In this document: positions 1 to 9,094 of the stretch, one piece after another
How positions within the stretch are numbered: the stretch's first letter is position 1
Layout: the number at the start of each line of letters is the position of its first letter
Assembly: GCA_002478765.1 (NCBI GenBank)
Contig: DLQO01000037.1
Location: forward strand, 11,722-75,721
Source of the DNA: Flavobacteriales bacterium UBA7430
Lineage (GTDB): Bacteria > Bacteroidota > Bacteroidia > Flavobacteriales > UBA7430
Direction of reading: 5' to 3'
DNA length: 64,000 nucleotides
Program-made: the position numbers and the translations under genes
The notes under the pieces: model-generated
The model's input: only the letters and a program-made list of their open reading frames with translations
The model's database searches: none
Told to the model about the DNA's origin: nothing

Positions 1-66
1 GCAGGATTCGAACCTGCGACCGCCTCCTTAGAAGGGAGGTGCTCTATCCAGCTGAGCTACTAGCCC
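1..66 (-). tRNA. tRNA-Arg (anticodon TCT), 3' end outside window
   Basis: Read on the minus strand, the 5' acceptor strand GGGCTAG is at 60-66, followed by a normal D arm, an anticodon loop CTTCTAA (anticodon TCT, reads AGA) between CCTCC and GGAGG stems, and a T arm with GGTTCGAATCC. The 3' acceptor strand lies before base 1, so the gene is truncated by the window edge. It is the last member of a three-tRNA cluster. Confidence 0.95.
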
Positions 67-137
67 ATAATCATGGGTAAACATTCAGCGTTTCAGTTGA
101 TTTCCAACATGCAAACGCTTTCAAAATAAAAATTTCG

Positions 138-212
138 TCGGGGTGGCAGGATTCGAACCTGCGACCTCCTCGTCCCAAACGAGGCGCGATAACCGGGCTA
201 CGCTACACCCCG
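138..212 (-). tRNA. tRNA-Pro (anticodon TGG)
   Basis: On the minus strand the acceptor CGGGGTG (206-212) pairs perfectly with CACCCCG (139-145), with discriminator A at 138. The anticodon loop TTTGGGA gives anticodon TGG between CCTCG and CGAGG. The T arm holds GGTTCGAATCC. CCA is not encoded; the next bases read CGA. It sits between tRNA-Ser and tRNA-Arg, 26 nt from the former, and is probably co-transcribed with both. Confidence 0.95.
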
Positions 213-238
213 AAATTCTTTTCAATCTAACTGTATTG

Positions 239-327
239 CGGAGAGACAGGGATTCGAACCCTGGGTACCCCTTGCAGGGTACGACGATTTAGCAAACCGT
301 TCCTTTCGGCCACTCAGGCACCTCTCC
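239..327 (-). tRNA. tRNA-Ser (anticodon GCT)
   Basis: On the minus strand the acceptor GGAGAGG (321-327) pairs with TCTCTCC (240-246), with discriminator G at 239 as usual for serine. The anticodon loop is TTGCTAA (anticodon GCT, reads AGC/AGU). A long variable arm (GTACCC/GGGTAC) marks it as a class II tRNA, 89 nt long. It is the first gene of the tRNA cluster, just downstream of the promoter at 358-389. Confidence 0.96.
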
Positions 328-357
328 TATTCAATGAACTCCCTCAATTGAGGTGTG

Positions 358-389
358 CAAATATAGTTTCCTATTTTCAAGGAAGCAAA
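358..389 (-). promoter_or_regulatory. Bacteroidota-type promoter of the tRNA cluster
   Basis: On the minus strand a -7 element TATATTTG (358-365) follows a -33 element TTTG (386-389) with a 20 bp spacer. This is an exact fit to the TTTG/TAnnTTTG pattern of the primary sigma factor in this phylum. Transcription would start near 350, about 25 nt before tRNA-Ser. Confidence 0.75.
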
Positions 390-453
390 CCTTTTTTAAT
401 AGTTTTTTATTCGATGCAACTAACCCTCGCGTATCTAATCTTTTACGCAATTA

Positions 454-2574
454 TTAACTAGGGTATTCTACCCGTAGGTGATGAATGTTTAATAATTTTT
501 TGATGAAGATCTTTTTGATAGAATCTATTTCTTTTAGGGTAATAGATGCATGATTGAATTGGCCATCATTCATTTGACTTTGAATGATTTTATTAACCAT
601 GGTACTAATCGTTTCTGCATTTTTGATTGCAAGACTTCGAGTTGCTGCTTCAACCGAGTCAGCCATCATTAATACGGCTGTTTCTTTAGAAAAAGGTTTC
701 GGGCCTGGGTACCGAAACATGTCAGTATCATTCATTTTGTCTGGAAATTTTTTAACGTATTGTCGATAAAAATATTGTACCATACCGTCTCCGTGATGCG
801 TTCTGATAAAATCTATAATTTGCTCAGGGAGATTTTGTTTTTTCGCTTTTTCAATTCCTTTGATGACATGAGAAATAATCAATTTAGCACTTTCATCGGC
901 AGATAGCTCATCATGTGGATTCAATCCCGCCATTTGGTTCTCTATAAAAAATAGAGAGTTGTCAACTTTACCGATGTCGTGATATAAGGCTCCGGCTCGA
1001 ACCAATAGTGCATTGCCTCCAACTTCCATAATAGCCTGCTCAGCCAAACTACTTACTTGTAATGAATGTTGGAAAGTTCCCGGAGCTTTTTCTGCCATTT
1101 CTCTTAGCAGTGGGTGGTTGGTGTCCGCCAATTCCAACAAAGAGATGTCGGAAACTAAGGAGAATGCTTTTTCATAAATATAAACCAAAGGGTATGTAAA
1201 TAAGGTCAGAAAAGCGCTTATTGATAAGAAACCATAGATGATAAAGTCTTGACTGTAAACATCCATTTCTGTAATCATTGAAATGGCTAAGAATGTAATG
1301 AAATAGACAACAGCAATTTTCCCAACCGATATAAATAGGTCTGAGCGTTTGTATAAATTTTCAATCGTTAGTACCGACAGTATGCCCGCCATCAATTGGA
1401 TGAAGACAAAATGAAAGGGGTCGGGCGCCAACCAACCTACAAGAACGATGGTGATGGTGTGAACAAAAAGCGCCAATCTTAAATCGTAAAATGACCTAAT
1501 GGCTAAAGGAAGTGCACAAAAAGGAACCACATAGATTAGGTAGGGGTTTGAAAATAATAAAGAAAAGCGTGCTAAGGCTAGAAACAGAATGACGTTTAAT
1601 AAAATGAACTTCAAAGCACTTGAGTCCTTGAATAAATTTGCTCTGTTCTTCATCATGAATAAAAAGATGATCAAGAAGCACAAACTTACCAGAAGGGTTT
1701 GACCAATGATTATCAATCGGTTTTCTTTTTCGCTGATTCGTTTTCCTTCAAATTCATTCTGATAAGAGAGTACTTTCAAATAAGTGTCCTCATCCAACAA
1801 TTCTCCTTTGGATACGATAAGTTCACCAATTTCTACCTTGCCACTTACAGAAGAGATTTTGTTGAGTTCATTTTCTAGATAATTATTCGTGTCATTTTTA
1901 TCAAATAAAATATTGTGGCTCAGAGCTTCAATCAATAAGTTTACGGACTCTTTGTAATCTTCTGGATTGGATATGTTGATTTGTTTAATCAGTTCTGTGG
2001 CTTGACCTGTGGTGAAAAAGCTATTTAAATATTTGGTATCAGCACCATTTCCTTTGTTTACAAAAACGACGTAATTACCGTCTTTGCCCGTAATATTTCC
2101 GTTGTCTTTAATAACTCCTTTCTTGTAGAGTTTGGCCCAAACGGTTTTGATTTTTCTCTGAAGGTTCGCAACGTATTTCTGGTGTTCTTTCTCACTTCTT
2201 AAAACGGGTTTGTTTTCCAATTTATTCGAAGTAAATCGTTCTAAGCCGTAATTTAACTTATCAGTAGCCTCTTGTTGCTTTTCTTTGTTTAGTGTGAAAA
2301 ATAGGGATTGCTTGTCTCGAACTTGTTGTTTTTCCTCAGTGACTTTTTCAACGGGTTTCTGGACGGAAAACTCCATATCCGATATAAGGTTTTCATAGGG
2401 CCATGGTTTTCCTTCTATAGGCTCGTATTTGGAGCTTTTTTTTCTAGGCATGATGTAAACTCCGACACCAATGGCTAAAATAAAAAGTGCCAATCTATAA
2501 ATAGAACCGTGCTGATTTCTGATGAGTTCGAATACTTTTTTCATTGACTGTACATTTACTACGAACTTAAACAA
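454..2574 (-). CDS. 7TM-HD family membrane phosphodiesterase (PgpH-like)
   Basis: The 706-residue protein has an N-terminal membrane helix (about 27-42), an extracytoplasmic 7TMR-HDED-like region (about 90-285), a block of hydrophobic helices (about 286-475) and a C-terminal cytoplasmic HD domain. The HD motifs are visible: H503, the HDIG motif at H532-D533-I534-G535, and a later HHGDG. In Firmicutes, proteins of this architecture (PgpH) hydrolyse c-di-AMP; that substrate is inferred here. The start may be the second Met (residue 11, base 2544), because the first ten residues are not like a signal anchor. A possible -7 box TATCTTTG lies at 2589-2596. It is divergent from the thiolase gene. 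Confidence 0.85.
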   Translation of the reverse strand: MFKFVVNVQSMKKVFELIRNQHGSIYRLALFILAIGVGVYIMPRKKSSKYEPIEGKPWPYENLISDMEFSVQKPVEKVTEEKQQVRDKQSLFFTLNKEKQQEATDKLNYGLERFTSNKLENKPVLRSEKEHQKYVANLQRKIKTVWAKLYKKGVIKDNGNITGKDGNYVVFVNKGNGADTKYLNSFFTTGQATELIKQINISNPEDYKESVNLLIEALSHNILFDKNDTNNYLENELNKISSVSGKVEIGELIVSKGELLDEDTYLKVLSYQNEFEGKRISEKENRLIIIGQTLLVSLCFLIIFLFMMKNRANLFKDSSALKFILLNVILFLALARFSLLFSNPYLIYVVPFCALPLAIRSFYDLRLALFVHTITIVLVGWLAPDPFHFVFIQLMAGILSVLTIENLYKRSDLFISVGKIAVVYFITFLAISMITEMDVYSQDFIIYGFLSISAFLTLFTYPLVYIYEKAFSLVSDISLLELADTNHPLLREMAEKAPGTFQHSLQVSSLAEQAIMEVGGNALLVRAGALYHDIGKVDNSLFFIENQMAGLNPHDELSADESAKLIISHVIKGIEKAKKQNLPEQIIDFIRTHHGDGMVQYFYRQYVKKFPDKMNDTDMFRYPGPKPFSKETAVLMMADSVEAATRSLAIKNAETISTMVNKIIQSQMNDGQFNHASITLKEIDSIKKIFIKKLLNIHHLRVEYPS

Positions 2575-2685
2575 ATTTGTAGTCCTTGCAAAGATAAATT
2601 GTTCGTAAAAATTTAGGCTTCATTTTTGTATCTTAGAGTTAAGATTCTAAAAATGGATTGATGATTTAATTTTAAAATTAAGTAG

Positions 2686-3864
2686 ATGAAAGAGGTTGTA
2701 ATTGTTTCTGCGGTACGAACACCGATGGGAAGTTTTGGAGGGGTGTTTTCTTCACTTACGGCACCCACTCTTGGTGCAACGGCTATCCGAGGAGCTCTGA
2801 GTAAAATAGATTTAGATGCATCTTTGGTTCAGGAAGTTATTATGGGCAATGTTTTACAAGCCAATTTAGGCCAAGCTCCTGCACGACAAGCGGCTCTTGC
2901 TGCAGGAATTCCAAACGATGTTCCTTGTACCACCTTAAATAAGGTTTGTTCTTCAGGGATGAAAGCGCTTATGGTCGCTGCTCAAACCATTAAGGCTGGT
3001 GACAATGATGTAGTTGTTGCTGGTGGTATGGAAAATATGTCGATGGTGCCGTATTACATGGATAAAGCACGGAACGGTTATCGTCTTGGAGATGGTGTTG
3101 TCATTGATGGTATGGTGAAAGACGGTCTTACGGACGCTTACCACCAAGCTCACATGGGGGTTTGTGCAGAACAATGTGCTGAAGAGATGAATATCTCTAG
3201 AGAAGAACAAGATCGTTTTGCTTTAACTTCATACGAGCGTTCTGCTTCTGCCTGGGCATCTGGAAAATTTACGGATGAAGTTGTTCCTGTAGAAGTTCCT
3301 CAAAGGCGTGGTGATGCTGTTGTTGTTTCTGAAGATGAAGAATACAAAAACTTTAACAAAGAGAAATTTCTGAAGCTCCGGACTGTATTTAAAAAAGAGG
3401 GTACTGTAACTGCCGGTAATGCCTCTACTTTAAATGATGGTGCTTCTGCATTAGTATTAATGTCTGCTGAAAAGGCTGCTGAATTAGGTTTCAAGCCTCT
3501 AGCTAAGATTCTATCTTATGCTGATGCCGCTCATGAACCCGAATGGTTTACTACCGCTCCTGCCAAAGCTGTACCTATTGCGGTGGCTAAAGCCGGTTTA
3601 GAAATGAAGGATGTTGATTGTTGGGAGTTGAATGAAGCATTTTCTGTCGTCGGTTTGGCAAATATCAAGAAGCTGGATTTGAATCCTGATAAGGTCAATG
3701 TAAATGGGGGAGCGGTATCTTTGGGGCACCCTTTAGGGAGTTCTGGATCTAGAATTATTGTGACACTCATTCATGTAATGAAACAAAACAGTGCTAAATA
3801 CGGAGCTGCTGGAATATGTAATGGGGGTGGTGGTGCTTCTGCCATGGTGATTGAAAACGTTTAA
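2686..3864 (+). CDS. acetyl-CoA C-acetyltransferase (thiolase)
   Basis: Thiolase II family enzyme of normal length (392 residues). It condenses or cleaves acetyl-CoA and acetoacetyl-CoA in the cytoplasm. The nucleophile is C88 in the motif NKVCSSGMKA, the catalytic His is H348 in GGAVSLGHP, and the second catalytic Cys is C378 in CNGGGGASAM. The start at 2686 gives the usual N-terminus (MKEVVIVSAVRTPMGSF). The last 4 nt overlap the convergent RNA methyltransferase gene, and no terminator is visible between them. Whether it serves beta-oxidation, branched-chain degradation (an IcmF mutase lies further along) or biosynthesis cannot be told from the neighbours. Confidence 0.95.
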   Translation: MKEVVIVSAVRTPMGSFGGVFSSLTAPTLGATAIRGALSKIDLDASLVQEVIMGNVLQANLGQAPARQAALAAGIPNDVPCTTLNKVCSSGMKALMVAAQTIKAGDNDVVVAGGMENMSMVPYYMDKARNGYRLGDGVVIDGMVKDGLTDAYHQAHMGVCAEQCAEEMNISREEQDRFALTSYERSASAWASGKFTDEVVPVEVPQRRGDAVVVSEDEEYKNFNKEKFLKLRTVFKKEGTVTAGNASTLNDGASALVLMSAEKAAELGFKPLAKILSYADAAHEPEWFTTAPAKAVPIAVAKAGLEMKDVDCWELNEAFSVVGLANIKKLDLNPDKVNVNGGAVSLGHPLGSSGSRIIVTLIHVMKQNSAKYGAAGICNGGGGASAMVIENV

Positions 3865-5309
3865 CTTCGTTCAAATAGTGCTATACTTTCTACATGAGAA
3901 GTATGTGGGAATTGGTCCACAAAGCTTAGTTTTTTTAGCCGATACCCCACACTTAATAAATAGTCTGTATCTCGAGCTTGTGTTGCAGGGTTGCAAGACA
4001 CATAAACGATTCTAGAACTGTTTAATTGTACGACTTTTTTGAGTGTTTTTGGGGCTATTCCTGCGCGAGGTGGATCCAAAACAACGGTTGAGATGTTGTT
4101 TACGTACTGCGGATATTCTTGCAAGAACTTACCTACATCTGCAGCAAAGAATTTTAGACCTGTAACAGAATTTCTTTCCGCATTTTTCTTAGCATCTTTA
4201 ATGGCTTCAGGAACAATGTCTACTCCGATAACCTCAGCGCCCGGAATTTGGTTGGCTAAAATCTGACCAATGGTTCCCGTACCACAGAATAAGTCCATGA
4301 TAACTTCTTGGTTTTCCTCGGTGTCCTGGACGTAATCTACGACCTTTTGATAGAGTTTTTCAGCACATTTTGGGTTCGTTTGAAAGAAGCTTTGCATGCT
4401 AATTTCAAAGTTTAATCCCAAGATGTTTTCGATGATTTTATCTTTTCCGTAAACAAGTTTACTGCGACCGTCATTAGCTTGTATTCGATCACCAATGCTA
4501 TCGTTTATCGTGTGTAAAAGACCTGCAAATCTACTTCCTAACACATTCTTTAGCAATTCGACAAGCGATGGCATATTAAATGTGTCCAGTTCATCAGAAG
4601 TTGTTACCAGATTCAATAATATTTGATCGTCAGCATATGATTTTCGTGCAACGAGAAATCTAAAAAACCCCTCTTTCTTGGGCGGATGCCAAGGCGCTAA
4701 ATTCGTGTCTTCAAAAAAAGATTTTAGTCTAGGAAATGCATTTTCAAGTTGTGCATCAAACAGGCCAGAATCTTTATCTAGGTTTTCAACCATCCACCAA
4801 GTTCCTCGATGTTTAAAGCCTAATGCAAAATCATCTACATCAGATTTAAGGTCAAAATCATAACGAATGGCAGAAAACGAATATTCCATCTTATTGCGGT
4901 AATGCCATACGGATGGGGAGCTGATAAATTCATCAAAGTAATCTTCAACATTGTCGATGTTTCCAATCCGTTTAAACAGTTGAAAACAGGTGTTCTTTTT
5001 GTTGCTTTCCTGCATTTCAATAGGAAGTTGCGCATAGGGGGCACCCGGTATTATTTGGTATGGAATTTCAATCTCTGCTTCCGATTTTTTTAGAATTTCG
5101 ACCAACTTACATTCTGCGTGTTTCTTTTTGCATTTTTGCACTGATGCTAAGACTTTTTGACCGGGTAAAGCATTCTCAACAAAGCAAACAAATTCACCAT
5201 CTTCTGTTTGAATTTTAGCGATTCCTTTGCCACCATAAGCTAAGTCGATGATGTTCAGTTCAATATGTTGACCTTTTTTGAAAAGTCTTTGGTTTCTGTG
5301 TCTTCCCAT
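3861..5309 (-). CDS. rlmD: TrmA/RlmD-family RNA (uracil-5-)-methyltransferase without Fe-S cysteines
   Basis: This 482-residue protein has an N-terminal TRAM RNA-binding domain (about 8-75) and a C-terminal class I SAM methyltransferase domain. Motifs seen are MDLFCGTGTIGQ (SAM binding), VVLDPPRAGI, and VYVSCNPATQARD with the catalytic Cys of the family. RlmD and TrmA-type enzymes methylate uracil C5 in 23S rRNA or tRNA. The usual CGGC-containing Fe-S motif after the TRAM domain is absent: the equivalent stretch reads PGAPYAQLPIEMQ. The exact target (U1939, U747 or another site) is therefore uncertain and the symbol is by family only. It lies 12 nt downstream of wbqC on the same strand. Confidence 0.85.
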   Translation of the reverse strand: MGRHRNQRLFKKGQHIELNIIDLAYGGKGIAKIQTEDGEFVCFVENALPGQKVLASVQKCKKKHAECKLVEILKKSEAEIEIPYQIIPGAPYAQLPIEMQESNKKNTCFQLFKRIGNIDNVEDYFDEFISSPSVWHYRNKMEYSFSAIRYDFDLKSDVDDFALGFKHRGTWWMVENLDKDSGLFDAQLENAFPRLKSFFEDTNLAPWHPPKKEGFFRFLVARKSYADDQILLNLVTTSDELDTFNMPSLVELLKNVLGSRFAGLLHTINDSIGDRIQANDGRSKLVYGKDKIIENILGLNFEISMQSFFQTNPKCAEKLYQKVVDYVQDTEENQEVIMDLFCGTGTIGQILANQIPGAEVIGVDIVPEAIKDAKKNAERNSVTGLKFFAADVGKFLQEYPQYVNNISTVVLDPPRAGIAPKTLKKVVQLNSSRIVYVSCNPATQARDTDYLLSVGYRLKKLSFVDQFPHTSHVESIALFERS

Positions 5310-5321
5310 GGTGCAAATATA

Positions 5322-5942
5322 TTATTTCAAAAGCTTTTTAAGATAGTTTGTACTCTCAGGTCCCTCATGAAAAAGTAAATCAAGAATACTTAAGTTTTTC
5401 TTGAAGCCGAATTTTGATTCAAAAGTTTGGATGTACCTCGGGAAGTCGTTGGTTTCAGGAATTGATTTTTTTGGATGTAAACGGTCTCTTAAATCTAGGT
5501 CTGATTTTGTCGATTCTATATACGTTTGACTGATCTTAAATTGCTTTGGAATCTCTAACTCCTCGCATATATGATGGAGCAGGGATGAATTTAAATCACT
5601 AAGATTTTCGTAGTCTTTGAAAAGGGTTTTTTCTAAATCATCGCAATAAAACTCAAAAAATGGGCTGGAGCTGTAGGCAGAGCTTATTGCTCTCCAATGT
5701 TTGGTTTTCCAATCTTCTTTGGTGTCAATGCGAACATCTTTCATCGGGGTATTATTCTTCTTGATAACCGGAATGCTCATCGTTAGAGGACCGTTAGAAG
5801 TATAGATGATGCATCTGTTTCGGAACGATTGTTTTGTGAAATGTTCTCCCAAATCAATCAGGGCTGTCGGATGTTTCACTAAGTATGCAAAGTATGCAAT
5901 GCAAGGGAAGTAGTGAGCGCTCAGTAAAATTCTTTCAGACAC
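5322..5942 (-). CDS. WbqC-like family protein
   Basis: This 206-residue protein begins with the typical WbqC-family pattern (HYFPCIAYFAYLV, then FRNRCIIYTSNGPLTMSIPV). The family is common in Bacteroidota and in O-antigen clusters, and its biochemical role is not settled. No signal peptide or membrane segment is seen. The gene overlaps the end of the upstream signal peptidase gene by one base, so translation is probably coupled. It is the last but one gene in the parA-to-wbqC run. Confidence 0.85.
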   Translation of the reverse strand: MSERILLSAHYFPCIAYFAYLVKHPTALIDLGEHFTKQSFRNRCIIYTSNGPLTMSIPVIKKNNTPMKDVRIDTKEDWKTKHWRAISSAYSSSPFFEFYCDDLEKTLFKDYENLSDLNSSLLHHICEELEIPKQFKISQTYIESTKSDLDLRDRLHPKKSIPETNDFPRYIQTFESKFGFKKNLSILDLLFHEGPESTNYLKKLLK

Positions 5943-6832
5943 TAGTGTACGGACTTTAATAATCGTTTTGTAGATAGATTTTCTACATTGAATAATACTC
6001 CTGTACAGGTTCCGATCAAATGATTTTCTGGAACAAACCCCCAGTGCCTAGAATCTTGTGATTGATGTCGATTATCACCCATGAAAAAATAGTAGTTTTG
6101 ATTGAAGGTATATGTTTCACAAACTTCATCATCAATCAGTATGGCTGTAGGTGTTCGTTCGAGCGTGTGATTTTCGTGGATTTCAATAATTTTGCTGTAA
6201 AGACTGATGTTTTGTGCATTGAGTGAGATTTTATCTCCAGACTTAGGAATGTATAAAGGTCCGTAGAAATCTCGATTCCACTTCATTAAAGTGTCTGATG
6301 GGAAAATTGATGGCTCAAATTTATACTCGTGTTGCGTTATTTTTTTTAATTTAAGAGGTGTATTGAGACTTGAAAATTCTTTCACCTGAGCTTCATCCAT
6401 ACTTAAAAGCCATAAGTCATTTAGTTTTTTGGCTTCAAGGTCAAGATTTATCTTTTTTAGAAACCCCATGCTTATTAGGTTCTCTGGGTCATTTACCACA
6501 TAATCAAATTTCAATTTGAGGGTTGTGTTTTTTTCTACCCGTCCATTTTTCACAACAAGCGTATCTCCGGGTAAACCCACGCATCTTTTTATGTAGACAA
6601 TTTTCTCTTCAATTCCTCCCTTATCTAAGGGATAGTGAAAAGCAAGTACTTGATTTTGATTTACTTGAATTGATTTTCCAATGAAGAATTTTTGCCATTG
6701 ATTCAGAATGGTATAGTCCCCCTTTTGAAGTGTGTTACTCATGCTGTTTGATGTGATGGTGATGGGTTGGAAAACCCAGTATTTCACTACCAGAGCAAGT
6801 GCAACGAGCAAGAGTAATTTAATGATTTTCAA
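5942..6832 (-). CDS. lepB: signal peptidase I (shorter paralogue)
   Basis: Type I signal peptidase, 296 residues, with one N-terminal membrane anchor (about 3-20). It cleaves signal peptides of Sec- and Tat-exported proteins on the periplasmic face of the inner membrane. The catalytic Ser is S30 (SNSM) and the catalytic Lys is K82 (YIKRCVGLPGD). The box E motif GDNRHQSQDSRHWGFVP is intact. About 110 residues are inserted between the Lys motif and box E, as also seen in the adjacent paralogue. The gene follows the longer lepB by 4 nt, consistent with a tandem duplication that has since diverged. Confidence 0.93.
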   Translation of the reverse strand: MKIIKLLLLVALALVVKYWVFQPITITSNSMSNTLQKGDYTILNQWQKFFIGKSIQVNQNQVLAFHYPLDKGGIEEKIVYIKRCVGLPGDTLVVKNGRVEKNTTLKLKFDYVVNDPENLISMGFLKKINLDLEAKKLNDLWLLSMDEAQVKEFSSLNTPLKLKKITQHEYKFEPSIFPSDTLMKWNRDFYGPLYIPKSGDKISLNAQNISLYSKIIEIHENHTLERTPTAILIDDEVCETYTFNQNYYFFMGDNRHQSQDSRHWGFVPENHLIGTCTGVLFNVENLSTKRLLKSVH

Positions 6833-6836
6833 AATG

Positions 6837-8345
6837 CTAAGCTTTTTTCTTTTGTATGTACCTGGATGCTACATTCCACAGTACTAAAAATACCAAGAAA
6901 TGAATTAGGTATGATTTTGATTTTCCTTCTCCGTGAATTACAGTGAACAATCGGTCCCAACGAATTTTGTCTAATCCAGATTTGTTTGGGTCAATACTCA
7001 GCCAATTAAATACGGGTTTACCAACGACATGGTTTTCTGGGACAAACCCCCAAAATCTGGAGTCAAGAGAGTTGTGACGGTTGTCACCCATCATCCAATA
7101 GTAATTCATTTTAAACGTGTATTTCTCACTTAAAACTTCATTGATGTATATTCCATCTTCTCTGGTTTCTAGCAGGTTTTCTTCATAGTTTTTAATGATG
7201 TCCTGGTACAATGAAAGGTTTTTTTCTGTAAGCTCAACAGAATGTCCTGCTTTTGGGATGTAAATAGGTCCATAGTTGTCCGTGTCCCAGTTAAAATCAT
7301 TGCCCTTTGGGAACATGATGTTGCCTTTTTGACTGGCTAGTAGTTTGGGTTTGCTTACACTTATAACGTTTGATAATGCTGACAATTTAACGGCATTTTC
7401 GGCTGTTAGCATCATTAAATACACGTTATTTTTCGTTTTAAGTCCTTTGTATGTCTTTAAAACGTTTGGGTTTAATTTAACACCCTGAGTAATGATTTTA
7501 TAGGTATTGGGTTTTGAAGCCTCGTCCTGATGGTCTACGTTTCGTATGTAGGGCTGTTCCTTGAAAAGTAAAACTTCATTATCGGACAATTCGAAAAGGT
7601 ATTCATGAAGTGGGTATACTTCGGTAATTTCATTTTCGAGTAAAAACTTTTGCCTGAAGCCACTTCCGTTCGTTGTCACGTTGTAACTGAATTGTCCGTG
7701 GGATCTGTCTGGTAATGTTTGTTCTTTTCCGTTAACAAATATTTTTTGAGCAATAATTTCCAATGAATCTCCTGCAATTCCTACGCAACGCTTTACGTAA
7801 TTTGTTTTTTTATCGAAGGGCATGTTGGCCTGCATGTCATCTACAGGGTAGTTAAAAACAACAATATCATTATTTTTTATGCGATCAAAGCCAGGCAGTC
7901 TGTTGTATCCAAACTGAATCGCTTTGCTGTATGATGGGCTGTTCTTAGTACCCACTAAGGTATTGTGCATAAAGGGTATGGATAGAGGGGTGTTGGGTAC
8001 ATTAGGACCGTAATTGAGTTTACTCACCAACAAGTAGTCACCTATCAACATTGACTTCTCCATGGAAGAGGTTGGGATGGTAAAGGGTTGAATGATGTAG
8101 GTGTGTATTAGCGTTGCCCCGATAACAGCAAACAAGAGGGCACTCGTCCATTCAGCAATGAAGGATTTTTTTTTAAGTTCCTTTTTTTCTGTTTTTTTCC
8201 AAAAAGCCCAATGGATGTAATGCCAATAAAAATAATCAGTAATGGCTAAAATCCCGAAGTAAAACCAGTTCAACCCCGAGAGTTTAACCATCAGGATGTA
8301 GCCGAGGCATATAACAACAAAAAGGCTGTGTTTCTTATAGTTCAT
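6837..8345 (-). CDS. lepB: signal peptidase I (long form)
   Basis: This 502-residue type I signal peptidase has N-terminal membrane helices (about 8-48 and 68-86) and one more near the C-terminus (about 482-494), giving more anchors than its neighbour. The catalytic Ser is S94 (PTSSMEKS) and the catalytic Lys is K185 (YVKRCVGIAGD). Box E is GDNRHNSLDSRFWGFVP. A long insertion (about 200 residues) separates the Lys motif from box E. It follows dapB by 29 nt. Both lepB copies look active, so they may divide substrates. Confidence 0.94.
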   Translation of the reverse strand: MNYKKHSLFVVICLGYILMVKLSGLNWFYFGILAITDYFYWHYIHWAFWKKTEKKELKKKSFIAEWTSALLFAVIGATLIHTYIIQPFTIPTSSMEKSMLIGDYLLVSKLNYGPNVPNTPLSIPFMHNTLVGTKNSPSYSKAIQFGYNRLPGFDRIKNNDIVVFNYPVDDMQANMPFDKKTNYVKRCVGIAGDSLEIIAQKIFVNGKEQTLPDRSHGQFSYNVTTNGSGFRQKFLLENEITEVYPLHEYLFELSDNEVLLFKEQPYIRNVDHQDEASKPNTYKIITQGVKLNPNVLKTYKGLKTKNNVYLMMLTAENAVKLSALSNVISVSKPKLLASQKGNIMFPKGNDFNWDTDNYGPIYIPKAGHSVELTEKNLSLYQDIIKNYEENLLETREDGIYINEVLSEKYTFKMNYYWMMGDNRHNSLDSRFWGFVPENHVVGKPVFNWLSIDPNKSGLDKIRWDRLFTVIHGEGKSKSYLIHFLVFLVLWNVASRYIQKKKA

Positions 8346-8374
8346 ACGTTGATTAAATTTGAAAGAAGTTTGTT

Positions 8375-9094
8375 TTATTTTGAAAATAGAACATCATGCA
8401 TGCTAAACACACCTTTTCTATTTAGAATCCATTCTGATGCAATTACGGCTCCAAAAGCAAATCCTTCCCTAGAATGTGCTTCGTGCTTGATGGTGATCGT
8501 GTCTATTTCTGATTTGTAATTTACGACATGAGTTCCAGGAACACCTCCTTCCCGAATCGCATCAATATTTATATTTCCCTCAGAGCTTTCTGAATCGAGA
8601 ACCCAATTCTTTTTAAGAGTGTTTTCTGCCATAATTTGTTCAGCAAGACTAATCGCAGTTCCACTCGGAGCATCTAGTTTTTGGGTGTGATGAATTTCGG
8701 TCATGTCAATTTGATATTGGTCATGGCTGTTCATCAACTTGGCTAAGTTTTTGTTCAGTTCAAAAAATAGGTTAACTCCAAGACTAAAGTTTGATGCATA
8801 TAAAAATGCCGAATCTTTCTCACGACAATAGTCAGCAACCTCATCGTAATCGTCTAGCCAGCCCGTGGTTCCACTAATAATAGGTGTGTTCGCATCTACA
8901 GCTAGCAATATGTTTGCCTTGGCTGAGTCTGGTATACTGAAATCGATTACGACATCTGCTTGGTATAGGTTTTGTAAATTACATTGTTCTTGATTCTCAC
9001 GATGAATTTTCAAAACAATTTCATGGCCTCTATTCAAAGCTATTTTTTCAATGGCTTTCCCCATTTTCCCGTATCCTAAAATCGCAATTTTCAT
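8375..9094 (-). CDS. dapB: 4-hydroxy-tetrahydrodipicolinate reductase
   Basis: DapB reduces 4-hydroxy-tetrahydrodipicolinate in the lysine and diaminopimelate pathway, which feeds peptidoglycan synthesis. The 239-residue protein has an N-terminal NAD(P)-binding motif (ILGYGKMGKA) and the family signature EIHHTQKLDAPSGTA with the catalytic His-His and Lys. The length is at the short end for the family, as is usual in Bacteroidota. It abuts the DUF5683 gene (stop and start adjacent) inside the parAB operon. Confidence 0.96.
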   Translation of the reverse strand: MKIAILGYGKMGKAIEKIALNRGHEIVLKIHRENQEQCNLQNLYQADVVIDFSIPDSAKANILLAVDANTPIISGTTGWLDDYDEVADYCREKDSAFLYASNFSLGVNLFFELNKNLAKLMNSHDQYQIDMTEIHHTQKLDAPSGTAISLAEQIMAENTLKKNWVLDSESSEGNINIDAIREGGVPGTHVVNYKSEIDTITIKHEAHSREGFAFGAVIASEWILNRKGVFSMHDVLFSK

